Of a DNA stretch of 64,000 bases, positions 38,170 through 49,240 are shown piece after piece. Origin of the DNA: JASLCR01 sp964384345 (GTDB lineage Bacteria; Patescibacteriota; Saccharimonadia; Saccharimonadales; Saccharimonadaceae). The translations under genes were made by a program, and so were the position numbers. The notes below the pieces were generated by a model. It searched no databases, was not told the origin of the DNA, and saw only the letters and a program-made list of their open reading frames with translations. The DNA is taken from the NCBI GenBank assembly GCA_964384345.1, contig CAYLKD010000001.1:1-64000 (forward strand), given 5' to 3'. Each line of letters opens with the position of its first letter. Position 1 is the stretch's first letter.

Positions 38170-39060
38170 TTAGATAATAGTTCTTATGGCTTTTTTTACA
38201 ACTGACACGGTTATATCTTTGTCTTTATCGAGTTGAAATACTTCGCCGTCACATTGTATTTCAATAGCACGTTTCGCTTGCATGACAACAGATGTAATAT
38301 GCCTTGTTGGCGCTGTTCCTACAACGCTTGCGCTTAACCCGGCCCAGAGAATAGCTAAGAATGAATGCTGCTTTTCTTCATACAGCTCTAATTCACCATC
38401 ATCCAGTTTTGCTTCTTCGGACAGTTTCGTTACTTTCGACATACGATCAATGTTTGCTACTACAACGCTGGTATAGCGTTGCCACTGCTTGGCGTGATCA
38501 ATCTTGAGCGTAGTGTGACGAAACAAAAACAAATGCTTAAGCACGAGCCACTTTTCATTAAAGGCATTTAATTTGGCTTCAGTTAATTTCTTCCCGACAT
38601 AGGCAGTCAAGCCTACTCCAACATATGAGTGCGCGTAGCGTTGCCACGGCTTGCCATCCATTGATGCCGTTACCTTAATGACATCCATTTCTCGTATAGT
38701 ACCACGGATGACTGTCCGGGCAACGCTTTCGCCATTAATGGCATGATAATGATCATTGGCATTGCCACTCGGCAAAACACAGACACTAACATGCTTAGTT
38801 TTGTGCTTTAGAACACCATTTATGAGCTCATTGTAGCCTCCGTCGCCACTCGATGAGACAAGTAACGTCTTGGTATCTTTCTTTGCGTAGGAGGCCCCTA
38901 TCGTCTCGGCATGGCCGGCATGTTTCGTGGCATAAAGACGGATTTCCACAGCAGGCAGTGATTTCGATAACATACCCTTGAGTAATCGGGCATTTTTCTT
39001 ACTCTCTCCCGTACTATTTGGATTATAGATGATAACAACTTCTGAATATGGAATTTTCAT
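38170..39060 (-). CDS. Diacylglycerol/lipid kinase family protein
   Basis: The 296-residue protein has the DAGK catalytic pattern: VVIIYNPNSTGESKKNA, VSSSGDGGYNELINGVL (equivalent of GGDGTxxEVxNG), VCVLPSGNANDHYHAI (PxGTANDFA equivalent), and a C-terminal DGELELYEEKQHS. Bacterial members phosphorylate diacylglycerol or related lipids. It lies on the minus strand between tRNA-Ile and 23S, 110 nt after the tRNA. No ribosome binding site is obvious. Confidence 0.88.
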   Translation of the reverse strand: MKIPYSEVVIIYNPNSTGESKKNARLLKGMLSKSLPAVEIRLYATKHAGHAETIGASYAKKDTKTLLVSSSGDGGYNELINGVLKHKTKHVSVCVLPSGNANDHYHAINGESVARTVIRGTIREMDVIKVTASMDGKPWQRYAHSYVGVGLTAYVGKKLTEAKLNAFNEKWLVLKHLFLFRHTTLKIDHAKQWQRYTSVVVANIDRMSKVTKLSEEAKLDDGELELYEEKQHSFLAILWAGLSASVVGTAPTRHITSVVMQAKRAIEIQCDGEVFQLDKDKDITVSVVKKAIRTII

Positions 39061-39170
39061 ACTATTTCAAAAGCTTTCGTTTACGTTCATAAAAAATACA
39101 TACTCGTACGTTGACTCGTTACTGAATAATGGATCCATCCCAATGGAGTATATAGTCAAATTGCGACTGG

Positions 39171-39244
39171 TGGGCGACGAGGGACTCGAACCTCCGACCT
39201 CGTCATTATCAGTGACGCGCTCTAACCAGCTGAGCTAGTCGCCC
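39171..39244 (-). tRNA. tRNA-Ile (GAT)
   Basis: 74 nt. Acceptor GGGCGAC/GTCGCCC, anticodon stem CGTCA/TGACG with loop CTGATAA (anticodon GAT), T-stem GGAGG with TTCGAGT, discriminator A, CCA encoded next to it. Confidence 0.97.
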
Positions 39245-39274
39245 ACAAGTCAAAATTTGAATGTCTCTACGTGG

Positions 39275-39348
39275 TGGGCGCTGAGGGACTCGAACCCCCG
39301 ACCCTCTCGGTGTAAACGAGATGCTCTAGCCAACTGAGCTAAGCGCCC
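39275..39348 (-). tRNA. tRNA-Val (TAC)
   Basis: 74 nt. Acceptor GGGCGCT/AGCGCCC, anticodon stem TCTCG/CGAGA with loop TTTACAC (anticodon TAC), TTCGAGT T-loop, discriminator A, CCA encoded. Confidence 0.97.
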
Positions 39349-39373
39349 GGATTTCACGTATATATTGGTGGAG

Positions 39374-39464
39374 TGAGAGCAGGCCGAAACCTGACTCACC
39401 CCATGCGTCTGGATTGCTCCAGATAGCTGTAATTGATGTATTTACATCAATTACAGCTATCTGG
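39374..39464. repeat. Two strong hairpins between tRNA-Ala and tRNA-Val
   Basis: From 39419 to 39464 a perfect palindrome has 22-bp arms (CCAGATAG... and ...CTATCTGG) and a 2-nt loop; its edge includes the encoded CCA of tRNA-Ala. A second hairpin GTGAG-CAGG/CCTG-CTCAC lies at 39374-39401. Nothing else is in the 116-nt spacer. Confidence 0.85.
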
Positions 39465-39538
39465 TGGAGATACAGGGACTCGAACCCTGGACCCCCTGCT
39501 TGCAAAGCAGGTGCTCTAGCCAACTGAGCTATATCCCC
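39465..39538 (-). tRNA. tRNA-Ala (TGC)
   Basis: 74 nt. Acceptor GGGGATA/TATCTCC with one G-U pair, anticodon stem CCTGC/GCAGG with loop TTTGCAA (anticodon TGC), T-loop TTCGAGT, discriminator A, CCA encoded. Confidence 0.97.
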
Positions 39539-39558
39539 ACGCGTATCAGACTTTCCCC

Positions 39559-39587
39559 ATTTTAGCGTACTATCAGTATCTGTTCAA
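39559..39587 (-). promoter_or_regulatory. Promoter of the tRNA-Ala-Val-Ile unit
   Basis: TTGAAC (39582-39587), 17 nt, TAAAAT (39559-39564) on the minus strand, about 20 nt before tRNA-Ala and downstream of the 16S terminator. Confidence 0.8.
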
Positions 39588-39605
39588 GGGGTATATTGCT
39601 CGCTT

Positions 39606-39640
39606 GCAATAAAAATACCAGTGACAAAAGTCACTGGTAT
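39606..39640 (-). terminator. Terminator directly after 16S rRNA
   Basis: ATACCAGTGAC and GTCACTGGTAT form a perfect 11-bp stem with a TTTT loop, followed by TTTTATTG. It begins 6 nt after the 3' arm of the 16S processing stem. Confidence 0.88.
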
Positions 39641-39645
39641 TCCAA

Positions 39646-39664
39646 TTTAACAACTTAGTTGTGT
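39646..39664 (-). other. 3' arm of the 16S processing stem
   Basis: ACACAACTAAGTTGTTAAA pairs over 19 bp (one G-U) with the 5' arm at 41452-41470, closing pre-16S within its own transcript. Confidence 0.8.
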
Positions 39665-39799
39665 ATATCACCTCAGTCCGCGTTCGAACTTAGTCTCGTC
39701 CCCGAAGGAACAACTATCAATATGTAAGCTCAGCATATCGATGAGACCGACCTAGCTTCAGAGAAAGATTTCTCGTTTCTCTGGCATAACTCTCCCTAG

Positions 39800-41300
<1,501 letters not shown>

Positions 41301-41451
41301 AATGGAAGTAATTGCTTACTTCCGAATGAAAGAGTTTATGTTTTAAAACATAAACGTCTACTCAAAATAGACTGACGATGATATGTTGCACTTTGATAAT
41401 AAATTATCGTAGTACAACAACCGAGAAATTTATAAATAAACTTCTCAAATT

Positions 41452-41470
41452 ACACAACTAAATTGTTAAA
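41452..41470 (-). other. 5' arm of the 16S processing stem
   Basis: TTTAACAATTTAGTTGTGT in the 16S leader pairs with 39646-39664. A boxA-like CTTTAACA overlaps it. Confidence 0.8.
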
Positions 41471-41542
41471 GTTCATTCTATCTGTACAACCTCTCGCAGC
41501 TGTTTGCTAAAAACTCGTTCGTTTTCAACCAGACTGTTCATA

Positions 41543-41571
41543 ACTATACTTCAGATATTTAGCTCGGTCAA
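41543..41571 (-). promoter_or_regulatory. Promoter of 16S rRNA
   Basis: TTGACC (41566-41571), 17 nt, TATAGT (41543-41548) on the minus strand, about 240 nt before the mature 16S 5' end and 16 nt after the PAP2-like stop codon. Confidence 0.8.
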
Positions 41572-41587
41572 GGGTTAATTTGAATTT

Positions 41588-42016
41588 TTACGTAGCTAAA
41601 ACGACAACGTAGCCAATGACTATTCCTAGCAGTGAGCCAATTAGAACTTCGAAAGGAGTATGGCCTTTGGCGGCGCGAGGTAATACGATACTACTCTTCT
41701 GCTCTTTTATAAGCGCTTGGATCGCTGCGCCCTGCTCACCGGATGACCGTCTGACCTTGACGGCATCATAGCATATGATCAGCGCAATAAGTGTCGCGAG
41801 TCCGAATAACCCAGAGTTAACACCGTCTTTGAGCAGTACAACTGTCCAAACAGATATCGTCGTAGCAGCATGAGAACTTGGCATGCCGCCCGAGATAAAT
41901 AACTGATGCGTGAAGTCGAGTTCGCGACCATGTAGCCTGGCTATTATGTACTTTATGATGTGCGCAAGTAGCCAAGCAACAACGATTGCGATCAGGTACG
42001 GTGAGACGAGCGTCAT
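41588..42016 (-). CDS. Divergent PAP2-family membrane protein (DUF212/YuiD)
   Basis: The 142-residue protein has four hydrophobic helices and the family motifs GGMPSSHAATT, YDAVKVRRSSGEQ and GHTPFEVLIGSLLG, which form a reduced acid-phosphatase active site. It could hydrolyse undecaprenyl or other lipid phosphates. It overlaps gyrA by 4 bp (ATGA), so it is translated with it. Confidence 0.92.
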   Translation of the reverse strand: MTLVSPYLIAIVVAWLLAHIIKYIIARLHGRELDFTHQLFISGGMPSSHAATTISVWTVVLLKDGVNSGLFGLATLIALIICYDAVKVRRSSGEQGAAIQALIKEQKSSIVLPRAAKGHTPFEVLIGSLLGIVIGYVVVLAT

Positions 42017-44535
42017 GATGGATCTACAATATCTTCATCAATTACTTTTTGGTCTTCGAGTAAGCCAATTGATGATACGGAGTCATTTCCAGATAGTCGC
42101 ATAATCGTCACGCCTTGTGTTGTTCGACCCAGTAGCTTGATATCAGCCAGACTGAGTCGGATCGTTTGGCCATTCTCGGAGATGAGTAGTGCTTCTTTCA
42201 TGTCAGGTTCAATTGTTTGCACAGATATGATTGGACCAGTCTTAGCAGTTACAACTGCCGCTTTAATGCCAACACCACCGCGCTTATGACTAGGGAAATT
42301 AGCTACTTTCGTCTTTTTACCGAAACCTTTTTTGCTGAGAACGAGTAGTACTTGATCGTCATTCGTTACAACGTCCATCCCAACAACAACGTCATTTGGT
42401 CGCAGTCGCACGCCGCGGACACCTCGGGCTGAGCGTCCCATAGGACGCGCATCTTTTTCGTTGAAGCGCACTGCTTGACCAGCAGAAGTGGAAATAATGA
42501 TGTCATTTTCACCCGTGGTTTTGCTGATCCAGCGCAGTTCATCGCCATCGTCGAGCTTGAGAGCAATCAAACCGTTAGTTCGAATGTTTGCATAGTCTTT
42601 AAACGGCGTTTTCTTAATCGTACCCTTGCAGGTTGCCATGAAGAGAAATCCTTCGTCATCTGAGCCTTTTGCATGGCGAATTATCGACGTGATCTTTTCC
42701 TCTGGCTGCATCTGTAATAGATTAACAGCAGCAACTCCCTTACCGGCCAAACTTGCGACTGGTACTTCGTAGGCCTTAAGGCGGAACACCCGCCCTTTGT
42801 TTGTAAAGAACAATAGATAGTCATGCGTCGAAGCTGTCACCAGTTGATCGATGATGTCCTGTTCTTTCGTAGCCATTCCCCGTTTGCCTTTGCCACCTCT
42901 GTTTTGGCGGCGATATTCGCTCGCAAGAGTTCGCTTGATATAGTTTTCAGTAGTCAGCAGAATGACACTATCCTCTTCCGGGATGAGTTCTTCATCCGAA
43001 AATTTACCAAGCTCGTGATTAATAATTTGACTACGGCGTTCGTCACCATATTTCTCTTTCATTTCGAGTAACTCAGTCTTGATGATGGCAAGAATTTCTT
43101 TTTCATCCGCTAAAATTTCTTCGAAGCGTTTGATAGCCTTGAGTAAAGCGTTCAACTCATCTTCAATAGCTTGACGTTCTAGTCCAACTAGTCGCCGTAG
43201 CTGCATTGCAAGTATTGCCTGTGCCTGGATAACGCTGAGCTTAAATGCTTCAATTAAACTTTTTTGGGCAATTTCACTTGTCTTACTGGCCCGGATGATG
43301 CGAATTACTTCATCGATATTATCGAGTGCGATCTTATAGCCTTCAAGAATATGTGCGCGCTCTTTTGCTTTACGCAGTTCAAACTCAGTACGACGGCGAA
43401 CCACTTTTTGACGATGCTTAATAAATTCTTGCAGCATTTCTTGCAGACCAAGAATCTTTGGCTGGATACCATCGATAAGCGCTAGCATGTTGTAGTTAAA
43501 GCTACTTTGCAAGGCCGTCAGTTTATAGAGCTGATTCAGGACTTTCTTCGGGTAACCATCCTTTTTAACCTCGATAACGATGCGAACTTTACCACGGGCT
43601 GATTCATCTCGAAGATCACTAATGCTGATCTTTTTTTCTTTGTACAGTTCAGCAATCTTCTCAACAATTGATGCTTTATTAACACCATACGGCACTTGTG
43701 TCACGACAATCTGATGACGTCCTTTTTTGGTTTCTTCGATCTCAGCAACCGCTCGTACCATTACGCTTCCCCGCCCAGTTTGGTAAGCTTGGCGCATCGG
43801 CGCACCACCATAGACCACAGCTCCTGTTGGAAAATCTGGACCCTTAACATGCTTGAGTAAGTCTTCGAGTGTCGCGTGTTCGTTATCAATGAGTTCGATT
43901 GACGCATCAACAAGTTCACCAAGATTGTGTGGTGGTATGTTGGTAGCCATACCAACTGCAATACCTATTTGACCATTGAGCAAAAGATTTGGTAGTTTTG
44001 CCGGAAGAACCGTTGGCTCTTGTTCGGATCCATCGTAGTTATCACGAAAATCTACCGTTTGTTTCTCAATATCGGCGAGCATCTCGTCAGCAATTCGCTG
44101 CATGCGGGCTTCAGTGTACCGACTTGCCGCAGCTGGATCACCATCCATTGAACCAAAGTTACCTTGGCCTTGGACAAGCGGGTAACGTAACGACCATGGC
44201 TGAGCAAGGCGTACCATAGAATCGTAAATAGATGAGTCGCCATGTGGGTGATATTTACCCATAACATCACCAACGATTCGAGCGCTTTTGACAAATTTTG
44301 CGCTACTTCGGTTACCGTTGACGTTCATGGAATGCAAGATACGTCGGTGAACAGGCTTGAGGCCGTCACGTACATCCGGCAATGCGCGATCGATAATCAC
44401 ACTCATTGAATAGCGGAAGAAACTATCTTCCATGACGTCTTCAAGCGAACGGCGCTCAACCCCTTTTACTTCAGCTGGCAGTAGTTCACCTTCGACTGCT
44501 TCATCATCGTTTATTCGTGTATCGTCGTCGTTCAT
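42013..44535 (-). CDS. gyrA: DNA gyrase subunit A
   Basis: The 840-residue protein has the QRDR segment HPHGDSSIYDSMVRLAQPW with Ser and Asp at the quinolone positions, the catalytic Tyr in ASRYTEARM, and six C-terminal beta-pinwheel blades. The GyrA box reads QNRGGKG (consensus QRRGGKG), which marks it as gyrase rather than ParC. It follows gyrB by 11 bp; AGGGGAAA precedes the ATG. It introduces negative supercoils. Confidence 0.97.
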   Translation of the reverse strand: MNDDDTRINDDEAVEGELLPAEVKGVERRSLEDVMEDSFFRYSMSVIIDRALPDVRDGLKPVHRRILHSMNVNGNRSSAKFVKSARIVGDVMGKYHPHGDSSIYDSMVRLAQPWSLRYPLVQGQGNFGSMDGDPAAASRYTEARMQRIADEMLADIEKQTVDFRDNYDGSEQEPTVLPAKLPNLLLNGQIGIAVGMATNIPPHNLGELVDASIELIDNEHATLEDLLKHVKGPDFPTGAVVYGGAPMRQAYQTGRGSVMVRAVAEIEETKKGRHQIVVTQVPYGVNKASIVEKIAELYKEKKISISDLRDESARGKVRIVIEVKKDGYPKKVLNQLYKLTALQSSFNYNMLALIDGIQPKILGLQEMLQEFIKHRQKVVRRRTEFELRKAKERAHILEGYKIALDNIDEVIRIIRASKTSEIAQKSLIEAFKLSVIQAQAILAMQLRRLVGLERQAIEDELNALLKAIKRFEEILADEKEILAIIKTELLEMKEKYGDERRSQIINHELGKFSDEELIPEEDSVILLTTENYIKRTLASEYRRQNRGGKGKRGMATKEQDIIDQLVTASTHDYLLFFTNKGRVFRLKAYEVPVASLAGKGVAAVNLLQMQPEEKITSIIRHAKGSDDEGFLFMATCKGTIKKTPFKDYANIRTNGLIALKLDDGDELRWISKTTGENDIIISTSAGQAVRFNEKDARPMGRSARGVRGVRLRPNDVVVGMDVVTNDDQVLLVLSKKGFGKKTKVANFPSHKRGGVGIKAAVVTAKTGPIISVQTIEPDMKEALLISENGQTIRLSLADIKLLGRTTQGVTIMRLSGNDSVSSIGLLEDQKVIDEDIVDPS

Positions 44536-44546
44536 ACTAGTTTCCC

Positions 44547-46523
44547 CTATATATCCAAATCATCAATATTGGCGCTTTTTGCTCGTGCCTGAATAAATGT
44601 TTTTCGCAGTGATACTTCATCACCCATAAGCTTCGTAAAAATCGCATCTGAACGTTCAGCATCTTCGATGTGCACTTGGCTTAAAACACGATTTTCAGGA
44701 TTCATAGTTGTATCCCATAATTGATCTGCATCCATCTCACCCAGACCCTTAAACCGTGAGATCGTCACACCAGCCTGCTTCATAAGTTCATCTTCTTCAT
44801 TCACGATAGTTCCGCGCTCTTGTTTTTGCGCCACGATATCATTGAGCAATGAATTAAGTGAGTCTTCATCATACACATATTGCTTTTTTTGTCCCCTATT
44901 GATGCTATAGAGCGGTGGTCGGGCAAGATACACATAACCGCCCTCGATAACGTCTCGCATATAACGAAACAGAAAAGTCAGCAGCAACGTTGAGATGTGG
45001 CTTCCATCTACATCGGCATCAGTCATAATGATAATTTTGTGGTAACGTAGGCCATTCATGTCAAAGGTGTCACCGATACTGACGCCAAATGCTTGAATCA
45101 TAGCAACAATTTCTTTATTGGCAAACATTTTATCGAGTCGTGCTCGCTCAGTGTTTAATACCTTACCGCGAAGTGGCAGAATAGCCTGCGTTTTACTATC
45201 GCGGCCTTCTTTGGCTGATCCTGCGGCCGAGTCACCCTCTACGATATAGATTTCACTCTCAGATGGGTTCTTACTTGAGCAGTCATACAGCTTGCCTGGT
45301 AGGCCCATGCCATCAAGCGCGCCTTTACGCAGCACGTTATCACGAGCTGCGCGCGCTGCTTTTCGGGCCCTTGCAGCAAGTAGCGCTTTACCAACAATCT
45401 TCTTGGCTACATCTGGATTTTCATCAAGATAATAGGCAAAGTACTCATTCATAACTTGCTCAACGTAGCGTCGCACCTCAGGGTTACCAAGTTTGTTCTT
45501 TGTCTGACCTTCAAATTGTGGATCTGGTAGCTTAACGAGGATAATCGCAGTTAATCCCTCGCGAATGTCATCACCGCTCAAATTATCTTCTTTTTCCTTT
45601 AATAGGCTGCTTTTGCGTGCGTAATCATTGACGACACGAGTTAAAGCAGCACGAAATCCGACAACATGCATACCACCGTCTGGGGTTAAGACGTTATTGG
45701 CAAATGGCTTCACTGTTTCCACGTACGTGTCATTGTACTGAATAGCAACTTCGACCATTGAATCTTCTACCTGTTTTTCAACGTAGAATGGCACATCTGA
45801 AACGACTTCTTTCCCGATATTGAGGTGTTTGACATAACTTTGTATACCACCTTCAAAATAAAATGCCGCTCGCTCGCCTGTACGCTCATCGACAACTGAT
45901 GTGTAGATACCTTTTGTAAGGTATGCTTGGTGTCGCAGATAATTTACTGCCCATTGGTAGTCAAAAACGACAGTCTCCTTGAAGATCGTTGGATCAGGAT
46001 AAAATGTGATTGTGGTCCCATCAGGTCGATCAGTCTTGCCGATATTCTTAAGTGGTGAAAGTGATGAGCCTTGAGCAAACTCTATACGATAGAGCTGATT
46101 TTTTTGGACTACTTCAGCAATAAGCGTTGTTGATAACGCATTAACGACACTTGATCCGACTCCGTGTAGGCCAGAAGAAACCTTGTATCCGCCGCCACCG
46201 AATTTTCCACCGGCATGGAGCACTGTCAATACAGTCTCAAGCGTACTGAGCCCAGTTTTCTCATGCTTATCAACTGGAATACCACGTCCATCATCACTTA
46301 CTCGAACGCCCCCGTCACGAAGAATGGTGACGTCAACCCGGCTAGCATAGCCGGCGATTGCTTCGTCAATTGAATTATCAGCAATTTCCTTGATAAGATG
46401 GTGCAACCCATCAAATCCGGTACTACCGATGTACATACCCGGTCGTTTGCGTACTGGCTCTAAGCCTTCTAGAACTTGAATTTGAGATGAATCATATGAA
46501 CCATCAGCTGTTTGTTTCGCCAT
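44547..46523 (-). CDS. gyrB: DNA gyrase subunit B
   Basis: The 658-residue ATPase has RKRPGMYIGST, SDDGRGIPV, GGKFGGGGYKVSSGLHGVG (ATP lid), the TOPRIM motifs EGDSAAGSAKEGRD and TDADVDGSHI, PLRGKVLNTE and the C-terminal RFKGLGEMD. The length matches the short form without the enterobacterial insert. GTGAGGGAAAG precedes the ATG. Confidence 0.97.
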   Translation of the reverse strand: MAKQTADGSYDSSQIQVLEGLEPVRKRPGMYIGSTGFDGLHHLIKEIADNSIDEAIAGYASRVDVTILRDGGVRVSDDGRGIPVDKHEKTGLSTLETVLTVLHAGGKFGGGGYKVSSGLHGVGSSVVNALSTTLIAEVVQKNQLYRIEFAQGSSLSPLKNIGKTDRPDGTTITFYPDPTIFKETVVFDYQWAVNYLRHQAYLTKGIYTSVVDERTGERAAFYFEGGIQSYVKHLNIGKEVVSDVPFYVEKQVEDSMVEVAIQYNDTYVETVKPFANNVLTPDGGMHVVGFRAALTRVVNDYARKSSLLKEKEDNLSGDDIREGLTAIILVKLPDPQFEGQTKNKLGNPEVRRYVEQVMNEYFAYYLDENPDVAKKIVGKALLAARARKAARAARDNVLRKGALDGMGLPGKLYDCSSKNPSESEIYIVEGDSAAGSAKEGRDSKTQAILPLRGKVLNTERARLDKMFANKEIVAMIQAFGVSIGDTFDMNGLRYHKIIIMTDADVDGSHISTLLLTFLFRYMRDVIEGGYVYLARPPLYSINRGQKKQYVYDEDSLNSLLNDIVAQKQERGTIVNEEDELMKQAGVTISRFKGLGEMDADQLWDTTMNPENRVLSQVHIEDAERSDAIFTKLMGDEVSLRKTFIQARAKSANIDDLDI

Positions 46524-46689
46524 CTTTCCCTCACTTATTCAGACATATCTGCTATTTACACTACACGTATTATATCGAACTATGTGTATTCACGCTAGGT
46601 CTCTTGTGCTGAACACAATACTTATGCTAATCTTAAAACGATAAGTGTAAAATAACAAAAAATAATACAAAAAATTAGGAACAAACAGT

Positions 46690-48564
46690 ATGTTTCGCAA
46701 AATAGTCTCAAATATTGCATTTAGTCCGGCGCTTGTCGGTCAACTTAGTTTCTATGCGAAACGTTTGCGCAAAGAAGAGCTCACTCGTCGTCTCGGGTTA
46801 GTGTTCACTGTGCTTGCACTCGTTGTCCAATCACTGGCTATTATTTCACCACCAGAAGCTGCAAATGCAGCGAGTGGACGGGACTTTATTAACGGTGGCG
46901 TAACGAGTATGAGTCAATACCTTACTTATTATGACAAGAATTCTGGCAATCTGAAAGATATGCTCAACTACATCGGTATTACTCGTTCAGAACTCGTAAA
47001 TACAAAGGCTACTACCATCAACTCTAAAGATGGATGGTTATCATTTGGTCGAACAAGTCCATTTAGCGCGGCACAAGGTGATGTTACTCACACATACGAC
47101 AAAACTGGTGGTGGAACTGGTACCATGCATGCTAAGCCAATACGGCTGTGGGATACGGGTGCATACTCATCTAAGAACGGGACTACGTATAAAGTTTGGG
47201 TTGGTCAATCCGCTAAGATTGGAACCTTTGCAATTATGGCAGCGTGCGGCAATGCCATGACCATGCGACAGCCGACGCCACCACCAAAACCGTTATCGGC
47301 TTGTTCTGCGCTCGGTGTAACCCCAATCTCACGCACTGAGTATGACATCAGTGAGACAGCACAAGCCAGCAATGGAGCACGGATCTCAAGCTTTGTATAT
47401 ACCATCAAAAACGGCTCTGGGACAACTGTTGCAACTAAAACTATAGCAACGACAGCGACTAATTCTAGTTTTAGATACACCCAACAATCGATAGGTACAT
47501 ACACGGTCACACTTACCGTCAACACCTCAGAAGGAGCAAAAGGCGGAGCAAACTGTCAGAAACAATTTAGTGTTTCACCACCTCCTCTTGTACCAGTCGC
47601 TGCGTGTACATCAGTGCAGGTGCTTACTGCTGATCGAACAATTGTTCAGCTGTCAGGTACCGCGCAGGCATCAGGTGGCGCAAAAATAAATAAATATACG
47701 TTTATCATTAAAGACAGCACCGGCAAGATTATTGCAACAAAAACCGTTAGTACAAGCGCCGAAACCGTATCCGTTGAAAACTTTACCGTATCGACCCCAG
47801 GTACTTATCAAGTCACCCTATCAGTTAGCACCAGTGTTGGATCAAAATCTGATACACAGAACTGTATCAAAACATTTACGATAGTGAAGCCAGCTGTGTG
47901 TTCAATTAACCCATCTCTTCCCGCAAACAGTCCAGATTGTCAGCCGTGTCCAGGCAATGAATCGGTATGGATAAAAGACAAAGATTGTGTTGCAGACGTT
48001 ATTCAAACAAAAACTGCCACAAATATAACTAAAGGCAACGTAGATGCAACGACTGTCACGTCAAACGCATCAGACCGTATCTCATATACAATTACGGCTG
48101 AAAATCTGGGCTTACAATCAACAACCGTAGAACTTCAAGAAAAATTAAGTGATGTTCTCGAATATGCATCGTTAGTTGATAGCGGTGGAGGAATTTACGA
48201 CAATACCACCCAATCCCTCACTTGGAATAGCGTTAGTCTGGGACCAAACCAAAAACAATCTCGCACCTTCGCAATTCAAATGAAAAATCCTATCCCAATT
48301 GCCGCGACTGGTCAAAGTGACGGGTCATCATTTGATTGCATAATGACGAATACTTTCGGTAATACCGTTGCGATCAACGTCAACTGCCCTGCTCCGAAAT
48401 ATGTCGAACAAGTCGTAGCTGAGCTACCAAAAACAGGTGCCAGCGAAAATATACTCTTTGGCGGTATACTCCTTGCTATCGTCGTCTACTTCTACGCACG
48501 TTCACGACAGCTCAGTAAAGAAGTTCGTCTGATCCGTCGCAACATCAGTCTCGGCACAATATAA
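46690..48564 (+). CDS. Surface protein with PKD-like repeats, DUF11-like domain and LPKTG anchor
   Basis: The 624-residue protein has an N-terminal signal/TM region (LGLVFTVLALVVQSLAIISPP), a domain of about 140 residues (SGRDFINGGVTSMSQYLTYYDKN), two PKD/Ig-like repeats with paired Cys (CSALGVTPISRTEYDI and CTSVQVLTADRTIVQL), a Cys-rich joint, a DUF11-like domain (ISYTITAENLG), then LPKTG, a hydrophobic helix and a basic tail. An extracellular adhesin or stalk is likely. AGGAACAAACAGT precedes the ATG. Confidence 0.85.
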   Translation: MFRKIVSNIAFSPALVGQLSFYAKRLRKEELTRRLGLVFTVLALVVQSLAIISPPEAANAASGRDFINGGVTSMSQYLTYYDKNSGNLKDMLNYIGITRSELVNTKATTINSKDGWLSFGRTSPFSAAQGDVTHTYDKTGGGTGTMHAKPIRLWDTGAYSSKNGTTYKVWVGQSAKIGTFAIMAACGNAMTMRQPTPPPKPLSACSALGVTPISRTEYDISETAQASNGARISSFVYTIKNGSGTTVATKTIATTATNSSFRYTQQSIGTYTVTLTVNTSEGAKGGANCQKQFSVSPPPLVPVAACTSVQVLTADRTIVQLSGTAQASGGAKINKYTFIIKDSTGKIIATKTVSTSAETVSVENFTVSTPGTYQVTLSVSTSVGSKSDTQNCIKTFTIVKPAVCSINPSLPANSPDCQPCPGNESVWIKDKDCVADVIQTKTATNITKGNVDATTVTSNASDRISYTITAENLGLQSTTVELQEKLSDVLEYASLVDSGGGIYDNTTQSLTWNSVSLGPNQKQSRTFAIQMKNPIPIAATGQSDGSSFDCIMTNTFGNTVAINVNCPAPKYVEQVVAELPKTGASENILFGGILLAIVVYFYARSRQLSKEVRLIRRNISLGTI

Positions 48565-48597
48565 AATCATATAAACCTTAGGTGGGAATACAGATAC

Positions 48598-49176
48598 ATG
48601 AGTGAACGATTACACCAATCTCCAGAGCAAGAACACAATACCGATGCGGCACATGTAACAGCCCATGAGCATCATGATCGTATTGCAGAGCAAGTCGAAC
48701 GCCGCGCTGAATTGTCAAAGTCTATTGAAGCAAACGTTGACAGTGCTCGACGTGAAGCGTTGGAAAGCGCCAAGAAGACAGAAGCTCTCGAGTCATCCAA
48801 GCAAGAAAAACCAGCTCGAGCTGAAAAAGCGCCAGTAGTACGTAAGCGTACGAAAAAGAACCTAGATACATCATTCAAAAAACAAATGAGTGACGTCCAA
48901 CACGATATGCCTGCCCCTTCTCGCACCTTCAGCAAGCTGATTCATACAAAAGGCGTTGAGCAGGCTAGCGAAGCCGTTGGCAGTACCATAGCACGTCCTA
49001 ATGCTATATTAGCTGGATCAATGAGTGCATTCATACTAGTTTTGGCAATATACCTTCTAGCACGGTATGTCGGTTATCCATTGTCAGGTTTTGAAGTGAT
49101 CGGTTCATTTATTATCGGTTGGCTTATCGGTATCATCTTTGATTTTATGCGAATTATGATCACCGGCAAACGATAA
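48598..49176 (+). CDS. Membrane protein with charged coiled N-terminus
   Basis: The 192-residue protein begins with about 100 charged residues (His, Glu, Lys and Ala rich, likely coiled-coil and cytoplasmic), a basic RKRTKKN patch, then two C-terminal transmembrane helices (ILAGSMSAFILVLAIYLLARYVG and GSFIIGWLIGIIFDFM). I do not recognise a family. It lies 33 bp after the LPKTG protein, so the two are probably co-transcribed, and converges on the ATPase cluster. Confidence 0.75.
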   Translation: MSERLHQSPEQEHNTDAAHVTAHEHHDRIAEQVERRAELSKSIEANVDSARREALESAKKTEALESSKQEKPARAEKAPVVRKRTKKNLDTSFKKQMSDVQHDMPAPSRTFSKLIHTKGVEQASEAVGSTIARPNAILAGSMSAFILVLAIYLLARYVGYPLSGFEVIGSFIIGWLIGIIFDFMRIMITGKR

Positions 49177-49240
49177 TAGCTCCAGCTATGGAGTTGTCAG
49201 CATAGGGCATCTGGTAATTTTCTCAGATCCGGCGTGCTTA

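Noticed and set aside
41464..41471. boxA antiterminator in the rRNA leaders
   Set aside because: CTTTAACA in the 16S leader is part of the processing-stem arm, and the 23S copy is a weak match, so boxA is not claimed.
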